A stretch of 64,000 nucleotides of DNA, taken from Diogma glabrata. Its lineage: Eukaryota; Arthropoda; Insecta; Diptera; Cylindrotomidae. The translations under genes and the position numbers were made by a program. The stretch spans positions 190,692,811 to 190,756,810 of the forward strand of contig OY856188.1 in NCBI GenBank assembly GCA_963693315.1, in the 5' to 3' direction. Shown here piece after piece: positions 1 to 13,276 of the stretch (position 1 is the first letter of the stretch; every line of letters begins with the position of its first letter). The notes below the pieces were generated by a model. That model was given only the letters and a program-made list of their open reading frames with translations. It did no database searches and was not told where the DNA came from.

Positions 1-4
1 ATTT

Positions 5-944
<940 letters not shown>

Positions 945-1048
945 TTTAGGTATGGTTCTTGAAAACGGCTCATTAGATTTGGATGATTTAAATTGTATTC
1001 TGTTAAGGTAGACTCCCAAGTGGATCATTTTTTTATGACGTGAAAAAT
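945..1048 (+). repeat. Diverged unit of a satellite-like repeat
   Basis: The stretch with 'aaaacggctca', 'gatttggatg' and 'ttaaggtaga' followed by a 'gtgaaaaatac' segment matches two adjacent, diverged units at about 3775-4035. It abuts the foldback repeat that starts at 1065. Confidence 0.6.
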
Positions 1049-1064
1049 ACCGTTTTTATTATTA

Positions 1065-2842
1065 TTACACACTTTTATTTAACTTGACTCTTGAGAGCTT
1101 TGATGGGTGGAATTTTGTGATTCAATTTTCAGTAACTTCCCATTATGTTATTAATCCCAAATTGAAAAGACAAGTTTGTTGAAGCAGTCAGTACGTATTT
1201 CTAAAACTTTTAAAGCAAAAAACTTTATAAATCTGAAGAAAAAAAATTCAAATTTTTTTTCATTCTGAAAGACCTTAAAGAATTGCACTGAAATCCTCAT
1301 CCTCTGGTTGACTCATTTTGAGCGAAGGAATTTTGGTAATACTGTGTATATCATTATAATAATAAACATCGTACATGTTTGTGTCATTTCATCTTAATAA
1401 AGAGCCTTACATTATAAATAATGAACACAAAAAAAAATAAAAGTATGACATTTCGCTATAAGCTTATAGACCTTTTTTCTTAAAGTTCAAATCGTTATTT
1501 TGGTGTATTTGACAGATTACATACAGCAATGATATTTAAAAATCAGTTATTATGTATGAAAATATGAACATCCATAAGATCTGAATGCCCATTTACCGCG
1601 CTGAAATTTTGCTCATACTGAGTATCTCATTATAATAAAGGACATATTACACATTTTTGTCATTTTTTTATGAAAAAATGGCCTTAAATTGTAATAATGA
1701 GTGATTTGTATTTCGAAAATTTTAAATAATTGTTATTTCTTCTAAATCCAGATTGTTTTGTGTTCTCGTTAAGTTTTTTTTACTATAGTTGCATAATTAT
1801 TATTTTTTCAATACATTTTAATACATAATTAATGATTTCTAATTATCATTGCTGTATGTAATCTGTCAATTACATACAGTAATATAACGATTCGAATTTT
1901 AAGGAAAAAGCTCTATAATTTAGACCTTTTTTCCGAAAAAAACTTGACATTTGGGCGAACATATATATTTAATAATTTATGTACAACTTAAAATTAATAC
2001 AACGAGCAAAGAAACGCACTAAAATTTTACACTGGATTTTTAAATAACATACTTACAATTGTTATAGTGCAATTAACCTTATTAAAATTATTTTAAATTT
2101 CAAAGAATATTAAATTTTCGGTAAATGATTTAATTGCTAGTTTTATTTATGGTGTATTTTCTGTGAAATAGTGTGGTTAACTTATTTGTAGGTAAAATTA
2201 TATAACTAAAAACTCTAAAATAAAAAAATAAATAAAAAAAATTTAAAAAACACACTTTTTGAAAAACGAACTAAAAAGCAGAAAATAAATTTTGCATTAA
2301 CACCAGCGTTATGTCTTTTATAATTATATTTCCTTTGAAATTGTTAGAAGAAAAAATATTTAAATGGTATTTAACACATCTTAGCATAGATGCAAATATT
2401 AAATTTTTGACTAATTTAAAATGCTAATTTTCGATTGGCAAACAGTCTTCCGTTCCCATTTGTTACATAAAATAAAAGTGGGTGGCGCATTCAGAAACGA
2501 AAGGGAATAAACGTTGGTAGTCTCTCTTGTTAGAGATTAACATAGAACACATTTGTTCCTTTTCTATATTAACGTATGCGTCACCCACTTTTATTTTATG
2601 TAGCAAATGGGAACGGAAGACTGTTTGCCAATCGAAAATTAGCATTTTAAATTAGTCAAAAATTTAATATTTGCATCTATGCTAAGATGTGTTAAATACC
2701 ATTTAAATATTTTTTCTTCTAACAATTTCAAAGGAAATATAATTATAAAAGACATAACGCTGGTGTTAATGCAAAATTTATTTTCTGCTTTTTAGTTCGT
2801 TTTTCAAAAAGTGTGTTTTTTAAATTTTTTTTATTTATTTTT
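1065..2842 (+). mobile_element. Foldback-type repeat element, copy 1
   Basis: About 1.78 kb that recurs at 23862-25638 with roughly ten differences by eye. It contains smaller internal inverted repeats, for example the 'gattacatacagcaatgat' stretch near 1513-1533 against its complement near 1850-1870, and ends in a long hairpin (2222-2842). No ORF over 100 residues and no transposase is visible, so it is non-autonomous. Its borders are set by where the two copies stop matching. Copy 2 sits inside a LINE reading frame, which supports true insertion rather than segmental duplication. Confidence 0.8.
2222..2842. repeat. Long hairpin at the end of the foldback element
   Basis: Left arm about 2222-2491 and right arm about 2576-2842 are near-perfect reverse complements around a loop of roughly 85 bases. 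A 60-residue frame on the - strand (2463-2645) lies within this hairpin. It is identical in both copies only because the DNA is, and is not a credible gene. Confidence 0.85.
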
Positions 2843-2944
2843 TTTTCTATGATAGCAGAGGAAAAGTTTATTTTCAAGCAGGCTTAATCCCCTGTGAGAA
2901 TGGTTTTTTTTCCTCTAGTGTAAAAAGAATAAATTGTAGCTGGG

Positions 2945-3496
2945 ATACGTTCCGAAACTTTACTATAGCTAAATATTTAATGCACCAATCAAATCACCGC
3001 ATTAAAATATTTAATAACTTTAGTTAAATAATTTCTGAACGACGATCATTAAGTAAAATATTAAATACACAAATACTAATACAATCTGTTAAAATCGTAT
3101 GTCAGAATAATTCTTTCATAAAATGTTTCAATTGAATAAAATTAAAACTGAAAAAATTAAAAACTAAGATAGAAATTACTAGCCATATTGTTATAGAAAA
3201 CTTGCATTTCATTCAGAATTTGAAAAATATACATGCTGCAATTTCAAAATAAATTGAACTGTCAATTTGAAATCGTTAAATTTTAAATAATGCTTATGTA
3301 TATGTGTATTTAATTTTTAACTCTACTCGAGAGCACATTTAATTTTTAAATAAATGTGGGCGGGGCGTAGTATGTTTCTGAACGCAAACATCTGTCAAAT
3401 AGTTAAATATTAACTTTACTATTTTGTTTCTGAACGATCGGATTTAAATGATATTTAAATATAGTTAACTATAGTAAAGTTTCGGAACGTATTCCT
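2945..3496. mobile_element. MITE-like element with terminal inverted repeats
   Basis: The left end 'ggatacgttccgaaac' followed by 'tttactatag' is mirrored by the complementary end near 3465-3495. Related subterminal motifs ('ttctgaacga' followed by 'cgatc') occur on both sides. About 550 bp with no coding capacity. I could not fix a target-site duplication, so the superfamily is undecided. Confidence 0.6.
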
Positions 3497-3774
3497 GATA
3501 TGGTATTTTCATATAATTTTAAAACAAAGCAACCATATGTAAAAATAGAATATGAATTTTGAATGCTATTTTGTCGATTTCTAATTTAATAAATTCTAAT
3601 AAATATCGTTTATATATTTACTATCGTAATTAAAATTTACGTAATAAAATTTTACGTTCGTGAAATTGTCCCACTGGACGTTAACGGCTCTCGTGAACAG
3701 ATTTTCACTCACGAAAGAGCAGCGTTTTCATCTCTTGTAGCAAAATGTACTATTTTCAGAAAATTGTAAAAACT

Positions 3775-4035
3775 ATATTTTTTTATGTATTTTCGCCGAT
3801 TTCTCGAAAACAGCTCACTCGATTTGGATGGTTTAAATGTTTTCTATTAAGGTAGATGCCGAGGTGGTCCCATATTTTTTATATTACGTGGAAAACGGTC
3901 GTTGTTTAGGAAATTGAAAAAAAATATATTTTTCATGTATTTTCGCCGATTTCTTTGAAACAGCTTAATCTATTTGGACGGTTTGAGTTGTATTTAATTG
4001 ATATAGATGCCGAAACGGTCCTAAATTCCTTTCTA
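3775..4035 (+). repeat. Two diverged tandem units of a satellite-like repeat
   Basis: Two units of roughly 135 bases, each starting with 'atgtattttcgccgatttct', then a 'ttggatgg' or 'ttggacgg' segment, then 'agatgccga'. A third related unit lies at 945-1048. Confidence 0.65.
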
Positions 4036-4061
4036 TGAATAAATAAACTTTTTTAAAAAAT

Positions 4062-4463
4062 AAAACCGACTTCAGAAAAAACAAAAGAGACACAAAAAAG
4101 TGAAAAATAACTCAATTGTGCCTTTTAGAGACAAAAATACGTATAAATTTTGATTTATTTAATTTAATTTTGATAACACTTTCAACATTATAACACTACC
4201 GAATAATATGAAAAAAAGCCAAAGCCACAATTGAGATATTTTTCACTTTTTTCTGCCTTTTTTGTTGTTTCTGAAGTCTGTTTCATTTTTTTTATATGTT
4301 TATTTTATTTTCTAAAGAAAAGGGTATTTAAACCTACGATGCGGTTATCATAATTTCAATAATTTTTTTAATGTCGTTAGTAAACGCAAAGCCATATTAT
4401 ATTAATCAATCAATTTTTTCATATTATTCGGTAGTGTTATAATGTTGAAAGTGTTATCAATAT
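4062..4463. repeat. Overlapping inverted repeats
   Basis: Two interleaved inverted repeats. One pairs about 4062-4120 with 4227-4287 (arms contain 'gacttcagaaa' and its complement). The other pairs about 4170-4216 with 4414-4463 (arms contain 'gataacactttcaac' and its complement). Alternative hairpins could therefore form. Confidence 0.65.
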
Positions 4464-4529
4464 ATGATCAAGAATTGGACACATTTTTATAGGAATCAAT
4501 AGGTGTTGATCTAAAAAACTGAAATTTTT

Positions 4530-4700
4530 TAGAAATCAAAATTGTTTATTAATTGCTCTTGATGAAACATCAGATATATCTTATAAGTCGCAGTTGTCAA
4601 CAATAGGACGATTTGTAACAAAAACAGAAGAAGTTCTTGAAAGACTCTTAGCTTTTACAGATATTAGTGCAGACTGATCTGCCAAAGCCTTATCACGTCA
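4530..4700 (+). pseudogene. hAT transposase fragment
   Basis: One frame reads 'IALDETSDIS' then 'QLSTIGRFV' before an in-frame TGA near 4677. That is the catalytic-core signature (first Asp within an LDExxD-like motif) of hAT transposases of the zinc-finger/ZMYM type. Flanking coding sequence is absent, so this is a relic of about 50 residues. It differs from the hAT at 7.9-12.6 kb ('LCLDESTDIT') and is probably a separate family. Confidence 0.55.
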
Positions 4701-4815
4701 TTCAATCAATACAATGGAAGAACTATCATGTGGCGAAAAATTGAAAAATGTTCTGTTTTTTTTATATAATCTGCTTACCGTCTATCGAAACCCACTGCAC
4801 GCCACTGATATATAT

Positions 4816-5982
<1,167 letters not shown>

Positions 5983-6282
5983 TTGAAAATGTAAGATTCA
6001 TGCAAAGTTTTCTAAAATTTTACTAAAATGTTTTAAGTATCAAACATTTGGTATCGTTAAAATTCATGATTAAAATTAGATGACTTATCATTTTATTTTT
6101 GGCTAATTCATTTACAAAAATATCTATTTCATACAATTATATTCCTAAATTCATTCAATACAACTTTTTGATAACTACACTTTTAAATCATTCAATGATT
6201 CATTAAATTCATTAGGTGTTTCGTCTAATATGTTTAAATAAAACAGAAAAACTGATTCGCAAAATCAATAAAAAATATTGCG

Positions 6283-7462
6283 ACGCTGATGCATAGGCTA
6301 ACTTCAGTTTAGCTCTGGAAACAAAATGTTCTGGACATATTGAGCTAATATTCATAAAAAACTTTAATTAATGGCAACCAATGTTATAGATTTCGGGTAG
6401 TTCTAATTATACAAATATTAAAGAAAGCAGTAGTATCCCAACAAACATAAATTCTGTAGTACGAGAAAAAGTAAAAATGTTTACCGAAAGTGACAAACCG
6501 GAAGTTTGGAAGCAGAACTGTTACGAACCGAACAAAAAGTTTATGTACCAATTGTTTCATCTAATTCGATTATCAGGTACAGGTGCTATTGAGCTTTCAA
6601 AAAACAGGTGCTCGGCGGACCCCCTACCCCTTTGTTCAATATTGCTCAAAAACTAATCAGCTTATTGACACACATATTTGCATCTTTTTCCAAAGTGTCA
6701 TCAACCTGTTTATTTCAAACTTCAATAACATCAGTTCCTGATAATTGATTTTCATTAAACACATACCAAGCTTAGAGTATTATTTGTAACAGTTCTGCAT
6801 TTCAACTTCTGGTTTGTCACTTCCGGTTAAAAGTTTTTTTTCCGGTGTTTATCTCTACTGTAGCCCACAATTACAGATCGATTTTCGTGAAACGTTGGTA
6901 GAAGGTTTCAAATAATATGAAAACGATTTAATTAGCTTTTGGGGTACATTGGATAAAGATTTGGGGTTCCACCATGTTTTCAATGTTTGTTGGGAGCATA
7001 CAACATTCGTTCGTGAATGAATTGTGATGACACTGTGGAAAAAGATGCAAATATGTATGGCAAGGAGCTGATTAGTTTTTAAACGATATTGAACAAAGTT
7101 GTAGGGGATATCCAAAGCACCTGTTTTTGAAAGCTTAATAGCATCTGTATCTGATAATCGAATTAGATGAAACTTGGTACATAAACATTTAGTATGGTTC
7201 ACAACAGTTCTGCATTCCAACTTCCGGTTGTCACTTCCGTTAAAAATTTTTTTGCTTTTTCTCGTACTACAGAATTTATGTTTGTTATAGGGATACTACA
7301 GCTTTCTTTGATGTTTATTTAATTAGAACTATGCGAAATCTATAACATTGGTTAGCCATTAATTAAAGTTTTTATGGATATTAACTCACTATATATCCTG
7401 AACATTTTGTTTCCAGAGCTGTGTTGAAGTTAGCCTATGCATCGATATCACAATCTTTTTTT
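6283..7462. mobile_element. Foldback element with arms of about 400 bp
   Basis: The segment 6283-6700 is an imperfect reverse complement of about 7040-7462. The outermost arms share 'gatgcataggctaac' and 'ttgttt' or its complement. Inner blocks share 'aacttccgg' and 'gataatcgaatt'-type sequence. The right half (about 6795-7172) also occurs at 45930-46318. No convincing ORF. The borders are where complementarity stops. Confidence 0.75.
6795..7172 (+). repeat. Dispersed repeat, copy 1 (partner at 45930)
   Basis: Shares long stretches with 45930-46318, including 'ttacagatcgattttc', 'ggggtacattggataaag' and 'ttcaatgtttgttgggagca', at roughly 80-85% identity by eye. This shows the foldback family has at least one other fragment in the window. 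Confidence 0.75.
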
Positions 7463-7875
7463 CTGAATTTGAATTTAATTACTCACAAAAATTCCTAATA
7501 ATACAAAATCCTTTAATTTTTACTAATATGTATGCATATATGACAATAATTGATCAAGTGTCAGCCAATGATTTCACATTTATTGGAAAAAATCAATAAT
7601 AACTATAATTAATAAATATTTCCTGAATAAGGAAGAGCGGTGCTAGCAGATGAACTTAGGGGTGCTGACGTATGTACTCTGACAGTTATTTCAAATTGTT
7701 TTTTTTTAAATGTTCTTTAGAAGATTAATTTTAATTATTTATTTTATCTTTGTAATTTGTTTTAATTTATAATTCATAAAAGTCTTTATATACGTTTTAC
7801 TAATATAGCCTGTCTTTCAATATAAATTGTTAACAATTTGACTTATTTAATTCGATGAACTTAATTGTTCATTAC
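7463..7875. other. AT-rich spacer
   Basis: Nothing recognisable lies between the foldback element and the target-site duplication of the LTR element. Confidence 0.6.
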
Positions 7876-8087
7876 ATACTGTTACGAATACAGAAAAATC
7901 TAAACGATTACAGAAAGATCTAGACCAGGTATGGCGAACCTTTCTCCGTATGCGTGCCAAAAAAATACAATCTATTTTTATGAAATTGCTAACGTGCCAA
8001 AAATAGGTATTGTTAAAAAATACAATTATTACAAATAAAATAAAAACAAACGTTTTGCAAAGTTTTATTACAAAAATTAAAGTGAAC

Positions 8088-8280
8088 AATATATTTCAAA
8101 AATTACAATCTACAATATAATAGTCAACAAAAATTATAATAATATACATATTTTAAAAATTACAATTAACAATATAATAAATAATCAACAAAAATTATAA
8201 TCAATAATATATTTCAAAAATTACAGTCAACAATATAATAATCAAGAAAAATTAGAATCAAGAATATTTTAATAATACAA
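8088..8280. repeat. Three tandem units of about 65 bp inside the hAT
   Basis: Units each contain 'tttcaaaaattacaa' or a close variant, then 'caatataata', then 'caacaaaaattataat' or a variant. They lie between the left terminal repeat and the 3' end of the transposase. Confidence 0.65.
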
Positions 8281-8429
8281 AGTTGTAATTAAACATTATT
8301 AATATTTTTGTATTATTAAAATAATTGGTATTGTGGATTGTGTTCAACAATAAAATATTACAAACAATATTTTATTAAATTCTTAACATATATAATTTTT
8401 AATATGAGTAAACATTAATAATAAGTTTA

Positions 8430-10243
8430 TTAATGCGATTTTTGTTGCTGCATCTTGGATGACAAATATTTAATGTCAGGTTCATAATTCGTTGCCTTTA
8501 ACAGAACACACGCCGAACTAGATTGATCAGTCATTCTGGTTCTAAAACGGTCCTTTATAAAATTCATTTCGAAAAATAATGACTCGCACGCAAATGTGGA
8601 AGAAAAAATTGACAATATAGCCGTCGCTAATGTTTTTAAACAGTTAAAGGTTTCGGGTATGCTATTCCAAGTTTTCAGTATTTCCAATTCTACGTTGTTT
8701 TTAATTTTATCCAATAAAAGTTCTCTTTCTATGATTTCCAAAACATTTCTTAAATCTACAAACTTTTGTTTCCATATTGAACTCGATTGGAAATCGATCA
8801 ATTGCATTTAAATTTCTTCTAAATTCAACCATTTAAAAATTTCCAAATTAAGACTATCTGGTGATATTGTATCTGGATTTAATATAAATTTTGAGGTTTC
8901 TGCAAATTGTCTGAACTGGTTAAATCTCGAGAAAAATTCCTCCATAACTGATTGAACAATCGCAGAAGACTGCTGTGTTAACTTAACTTGATCCGGTTTT
9001 TCATGGACTTCTAATTCTAATTTTTTTAGGTTTGGGAATTATTTAAATGTGTTGGATATAACGTTGCGATTAAAAACTTTTAATTTGGCTTCGAATGCTT
9101 GGATTAAATTAAACACAATCATAACAGTCTTGTTAACACCTTGCAATTTAAAATTTAATTCATTTAGATGTAGACAAAAGTCACTATAAAAAAAACATTA
9201 ATTTCATAAGCCATTCCACGGACTATATTTTGCAATGATTTTCTCTTGATCCAAAAAAAGTCTAACTTCGTCTAAACACTCTACAAATCTTTGTAAAACT
9301 TTACCACGGCAAAACCATCGGACATTGTTGTACATTAGTAATCCACTGTACCCTGAGTTTACCTCAGTTAATAATTCTAAAAAATTTCGTTTGTTTAAAG
9401 CCGGATATAAAGTTGATTATTTTTGTAACAATGTTCATAAAGTCTTCTAGTGATTTAAAACTTGCCTTCGCACACAAAACCTGCTGGTGTATAATGCAAT
9501 GGAACCCTAGAATTGGATATTCAACGTGTTGTGCAAATAGAGTAACAAACCCATTTTCTACGCCTCTCATACTACGAGCACCGTCACTAGTTACTGAAAC
9601 AATCTTGGCAATATCTACTTCTCTTTCCGCAAGTGCATTTATAACAGCGTTGCAAATATCTACTCCTTTTGTTGTTGTTGTTAAAGAAATTAAACTTATC
9701 AACTTTTCTTTAATTTTATTTTCCACACAATATCGAAGAAAAATTGCTAATCGTGCTGATCCTGTTATGTCGGTACTCTCATCGAGACAGAGAGAAATTA
9801 AGCTTGAAGATTGTATGTTTACTTTTTGCTGATCAGTAACATATTCAGCCATTGCCAAGATTCTATCCTTAACCATGCTTCCTTTATATATTCACCATCA
9901 CTAAAAGGTTTCCCATGTTTGGCAATAACGTTCGAGGTATAAAAACTTGCAGCAGTTATATTTGAAAGACCGCCAGTAAATTTCGCTAGAGATGTGGATT
10001 GAACATTTCTATTTTTGAAATCGAGCAATAAATTTTCTTTGTTCTTGCATACTTTTTTCAAAGCGCGAGTTATGGTTTGTCTGAAAATGTCGTAAATGTT
10101 CTACATACAACTGTGCCAGAACATAAAACACATACTGCCTTATTATCTTTACTGATCATACCATATTCTTCAGTCTTCGAGCTTTGAAAATCTCTGCTGC
10201 TTGTTGAGTCATTTAATTTTTGTTTTTTCTTTTCACTTGCCAT
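8430..10243 (-). pseudogene. hAT transposase (ZBED/GTF2IRD2-like type), broken
   Basis: The frame starts at 10243 (MASEKKKQK...) with a BED-like CxxC ('CVLCSG'). It is followed by an in-frame stop near 10078, then 'KVCKNKENLLLDF', a frameshift near 9870, the core 'SLCLDESTDITGSARLAIF', 'IVSVTSDGARSMRG', and 'GFHCIIHQQVLCAKA'. After another break comes 'YNNVRWFCRGKVLQRFVECLDE' in pieces, then the C-terminal dimerisation region with 'LATAILSIFSSTFACESLF' ending at 8430. The order and motifs are those of hAT transposases close to the ZBED/GTF2IRD2 group. At least one stop and several frame changes make it inactive. Its exact termini nevertheless show that it was transposed, so another copy probably supplied the enzyme. 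Confidence 0.85.
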
Positions 10244-10625
10244 TACAAATATGTAGATTTACAACAATTTATTTGACTGACTTTTTTACGTATAATTTCA
10301 CCGGAACGCCGTTATACTATGCGTATATCGATGGACTAAAGACTAAAAGCCGAGACATAACGAACGCATAATTTCTGAATTTACAATAGTGATCGTGTTT
10401 TTTCTAGTAAATGGCAGAGATCGGAGAGATAATTTAAACGTAAAACAAATTATTTTTTATTATTTATTATTATTATTTTTTTGAAAATCGGATGTTCCGT
10501 GTTTTTTATTATCGGAAATATATCAGGCTATATATTTCTTTTCTGAAAACCTCTACAGATTTTTTATGTAAACAACTTGAAGTTATCACACAAAAGATAT
10601 ACATACATATTGTAAAAATTGTTGG

Positions 10626-12165
10626 TTAGAATAGTTATTTACGTATCGAGGACTGAGAGTAGAAGATTGCGCCTGCGGTTCATATTGAAGCTCAAAGCGA
10701 AGCGAGGGATTTTATAGAACCAAGGGCGTAATCTTCCTTTCAGCCTGAGTGTATGAACAACGTTTTATGCACAATTGCATAACTAAATTGTAAAATAAAT
10801 CATTTTTTGAATTTTTTAAGATATATTTCGACATTGACATTTTTTAGGAAAACATTCGAAAGAACCAAACATGCTATGATTTTCATTATAAACTTCATAA
10901 GTTCATACAATAATTTACGCACCATCGAATCGTAAAACACATTTTGTTTGTTACTAAATTGTAAACGTCATTTATTCGAACTGTTAGCTGACGTTGAAAA
11001 GTCATTTTTACTGGCTAGTAGTGTTATGAATTTAACAAGTTAGTAGAGAACATTTTTATTTCTTTGTTTCATACATTTTCAATTTTTTTCTATGGTTTCT
11101 GAGTTTTGAGCAATAATTTGGAAGAAAACAGAATTTGATCATTTTTAATTTTATTCGACTTTTATTTAGTTGATTACAATTTAGTAACAAATAAAATATT
11201 ATACAAGACACGCGAGGTAACTGGTTTTGCTGGCTCAAGGAGGTAACTGACTCGTCTTCGACTAGTCAGTTATATCCTCCATTCGCCAGTAAAAACCATT
11301 TACCTGGCTTGTAATGTAAAATACTATATTACCCACAAACTAATCGTAAAACACATTTTACAACCTATTTATCATGGCTGAAAGTTGAACTTAATGCTGA
11401 TTAGAACAAACAAATTAATATAATTCTCAAAATGTCTAGCGAGTTTAAAAAATTCAAAAACTGATTTATTCTACAATTTAGTTGTGCAATCGTGCGTAAA
11501 ACGTTGTACATACACTCAGACTGAAAGGAAGATTACCCCCTTGGTTCAATAAAAGCCCTCGCTTCGCGTCGGGCTTCAGTATGAACCGCAGGCGTAATCT
11601 TAAACTTTCAGCCCTCGATATGTAAATAACTATAACATCATAGTTATCGTGGCTGAAAGTTGAACTTTAAGTCCTCCGCAAAATAAAATCCTGTTGCTAT
11701 ATAAAATGTTAGTCTTTTTCTACTTTGCCGCCCGTAAAATAATTGCCCGTAAAATAATCATAAAATTAGAACAAACAAATAAATCATGGCATGTTGAGTT
11801 TTTTTTTTTAAATTTTCAAAATGTTTAGCGAGTTTATAAAATTTAAAAACTGATTTATTTAACCATTCAGTTGTGCATTTGTGCGTAAAACGTTGTACAT
11901 ACACTCAGACTGAAAGAAAGATTGCTTATTTGGTTCAAAGAAAGCCTTCGCTTCGCATCGGGCTTCAATATGAACCGCAGGCGTAATCTTCTGCTTTCAG
12001 CCCTAGATGTGTAAATATCTATATGTGGTTTGTTCTAATTTTATGATTATTTTAAGAGCGATTATTTTACGGGCGGCAAAGTAGAAAAAACACTAATGTT
12101 TTATGTAGCAACGGGATTTTATTTTACGGCCGTAAAGTTCAACTTTCATTCACGATACCTAGGAT
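10626..12165. repeat. Inverted-repeat cluster inside the hAT
   Basis: A unit of about 200 bp occurs three times: inverted at about 10628-10830 and direct at about 11445-11640 and 11826-12020. Each contains 'cgtaatctt' or 'gcgcctgcggttcat' type blocks and 'gcttcgc' motifs. Flanking blocks also pair: about 11650-11780 against 12010-12160 (shared 'gccgcccgtaaaataa' or complement). The cluster may be a separate foldback element lodged in the hAT or the hAT's own non-coding half. Confidence 0.7.
11212..11316. repeat. Hairpin
   Basis: Arms of about 45 bases pair around a loop TCTTCG near 11252-11260. The arms contain 'ggaggtaactgactcg' and its near complement. It lies in the middle of the inverted-repeat cluster. 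Confidence 0.65.
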
Positions 12166-12801
12166 GTAAAATGAGTTTAACGATTTGTTTGTGCGAAAAA
12201 AATGTTGCTCCAGAGTTGTGTAAATTATTTTGAGAAAAAAATCTTTATTTTATATCTTCTCTATAATCTTTATTTATAAATAATTATTTTTATTCAAATT
12301 TGTAAACAAACTGTTTTAAATATTGAAGGAATTATTCTGTAGGGTTGAAATGGTTGAACTTTAATTTTTTTAAATAAATTATTATATTTATTTTAATTAT
12401 GAAACAAACTTTAATTTTATTATTAAAGTTATATTTTACAAAAATAAAAAATTATGTCAAATAAAATAACTTTGTTTTAAAATATTTAATTTAAAAACCA
12501 AAAAGATTCACGTGCCAGCAAATTTTTCATACGTGCCACTGATGGCACGCGTGCCATAGGTTCGCCATGGCTGATCTAGACGATTACGGTCACTTCCAGG
12601 AAAATAAAATCAACAAAACACAACAATTGAATGAAATGAATATTGTTGTTGTTGTACATATTCTTAGAAATAAGGTCTACATAAAACAAATGATTTTATT
12701 TTATGAATCAAAACAACGTAACGTAAAATAATCGAATATTCTAATATTTTCTCAAGGTTTCTAAAAAGTGACCGCGAAATTTCTAGAGATTAGGCAGAAT
12801 G

Positions 12802-12810
12802 TATATAAGG
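12802..12810 (+). promoter_or_regulatory. Candidate LTR TATA box
   Basis: TATATAAGG lies inside the 5' LTR and again at the matching place in the 3' LTR (about 20920-20928). It is followed by the 'gttatgaattagtg' region that could hold the start site. Inference from motif and position only. Confidence 0.4.
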
Positions 12811-13242
12811 AAATTACTTCTTGTAGTTATGAATTAGTGTTATTTTAGACCTGCGACAGTAAAGTGAAATTAAATGTAGAATTAGTTTATTTTAAACCTG
12901 TGATTGTGAAGTTAAAATTATAAAAGTGATCTTTAAATTAGTGAATAAAGTTTTAAGTTTTATTGAGTAGAAACATTTTGTGTATTATTTTAAACGTTCT
13001 ATTACTGGAAATTTCTACCATCAACCGTTGGAGTTTCGGAAGCTGTTGGAAGAATATTGTAGTCAAGAATATTGTTTGCTGTATTGTTTTCCTGTTGTTG
13101 TGAAAGAATTAATTTGTTGAAAATTTAATAAAACCTGGTGTGTTTGCTAACTAATCAGTGATCGAACTCGGAAGAGATTGGGAATTGCGTTTATCGAATT
13201 GTGAGTTGGGCCAATTCGAAGTAAGGTTGGAAAAACGTAACA

Positions 13243-13276
13243 TTGGTGACATCGGCGGATTAGTTAGCTGTTAATA
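13243..13276 (+). other. Primer-binding-site region and leader of the outer element
   Basis: Directly after the LTR end (...CGTAACA) comes T and then TGGTGACATCGGCGG. A TGG start one base after the LTR is the expected primer-binding-site position. I do not assign the tRNA. The leader before the gag ATG is only about 34 bases. Confidence 0.6.

Larger units (their letters stand above)
7926..12573 (-). mobile_element. hAT DNA transposon, 4648 bp
   Basis: Terminal inverted repeats are CAGGTATGGCGAACCT on the left and, complemented, CAGCCATGGCGAACCT on the right. An exact 8-bp target duplication, ATCTAGAC, is the hallmark length for hAT. The transposase lies on the - strand at 8430-10243 and is broken. 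The other half (10.6-12.2 kb) is a cluster of inverted repeats without coding sequence. The subterminal 'cgtgcca' motif is reiterated near both ends, as is common for hAT elements that bind transposase subterminally. Confidence 0.95.
7880..13242 (+). repeat. 5' LTR of the outer element, split by a hAT insertion
   Basis: LTR sequence occupies 7880-7925 and resumes at 12582, after the duplicated octamer ATCTAGAC (7918-7925 and 12574-12581), to 13242. The uninterrupted 3' LTR at 20654 carries the octamer once, at 20692-20699, and so serves as the empty-site control. Confidence 0.95.

Noticed and set aside
2463..2645. 60-residue - strand frame identical at 25259-25441
   Set aside because: It lies in the hairpin of the foldback repeat and is conserved only because the two DNA copies are near-identical. 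It spans both hairpin arms and the loop and has no domain.
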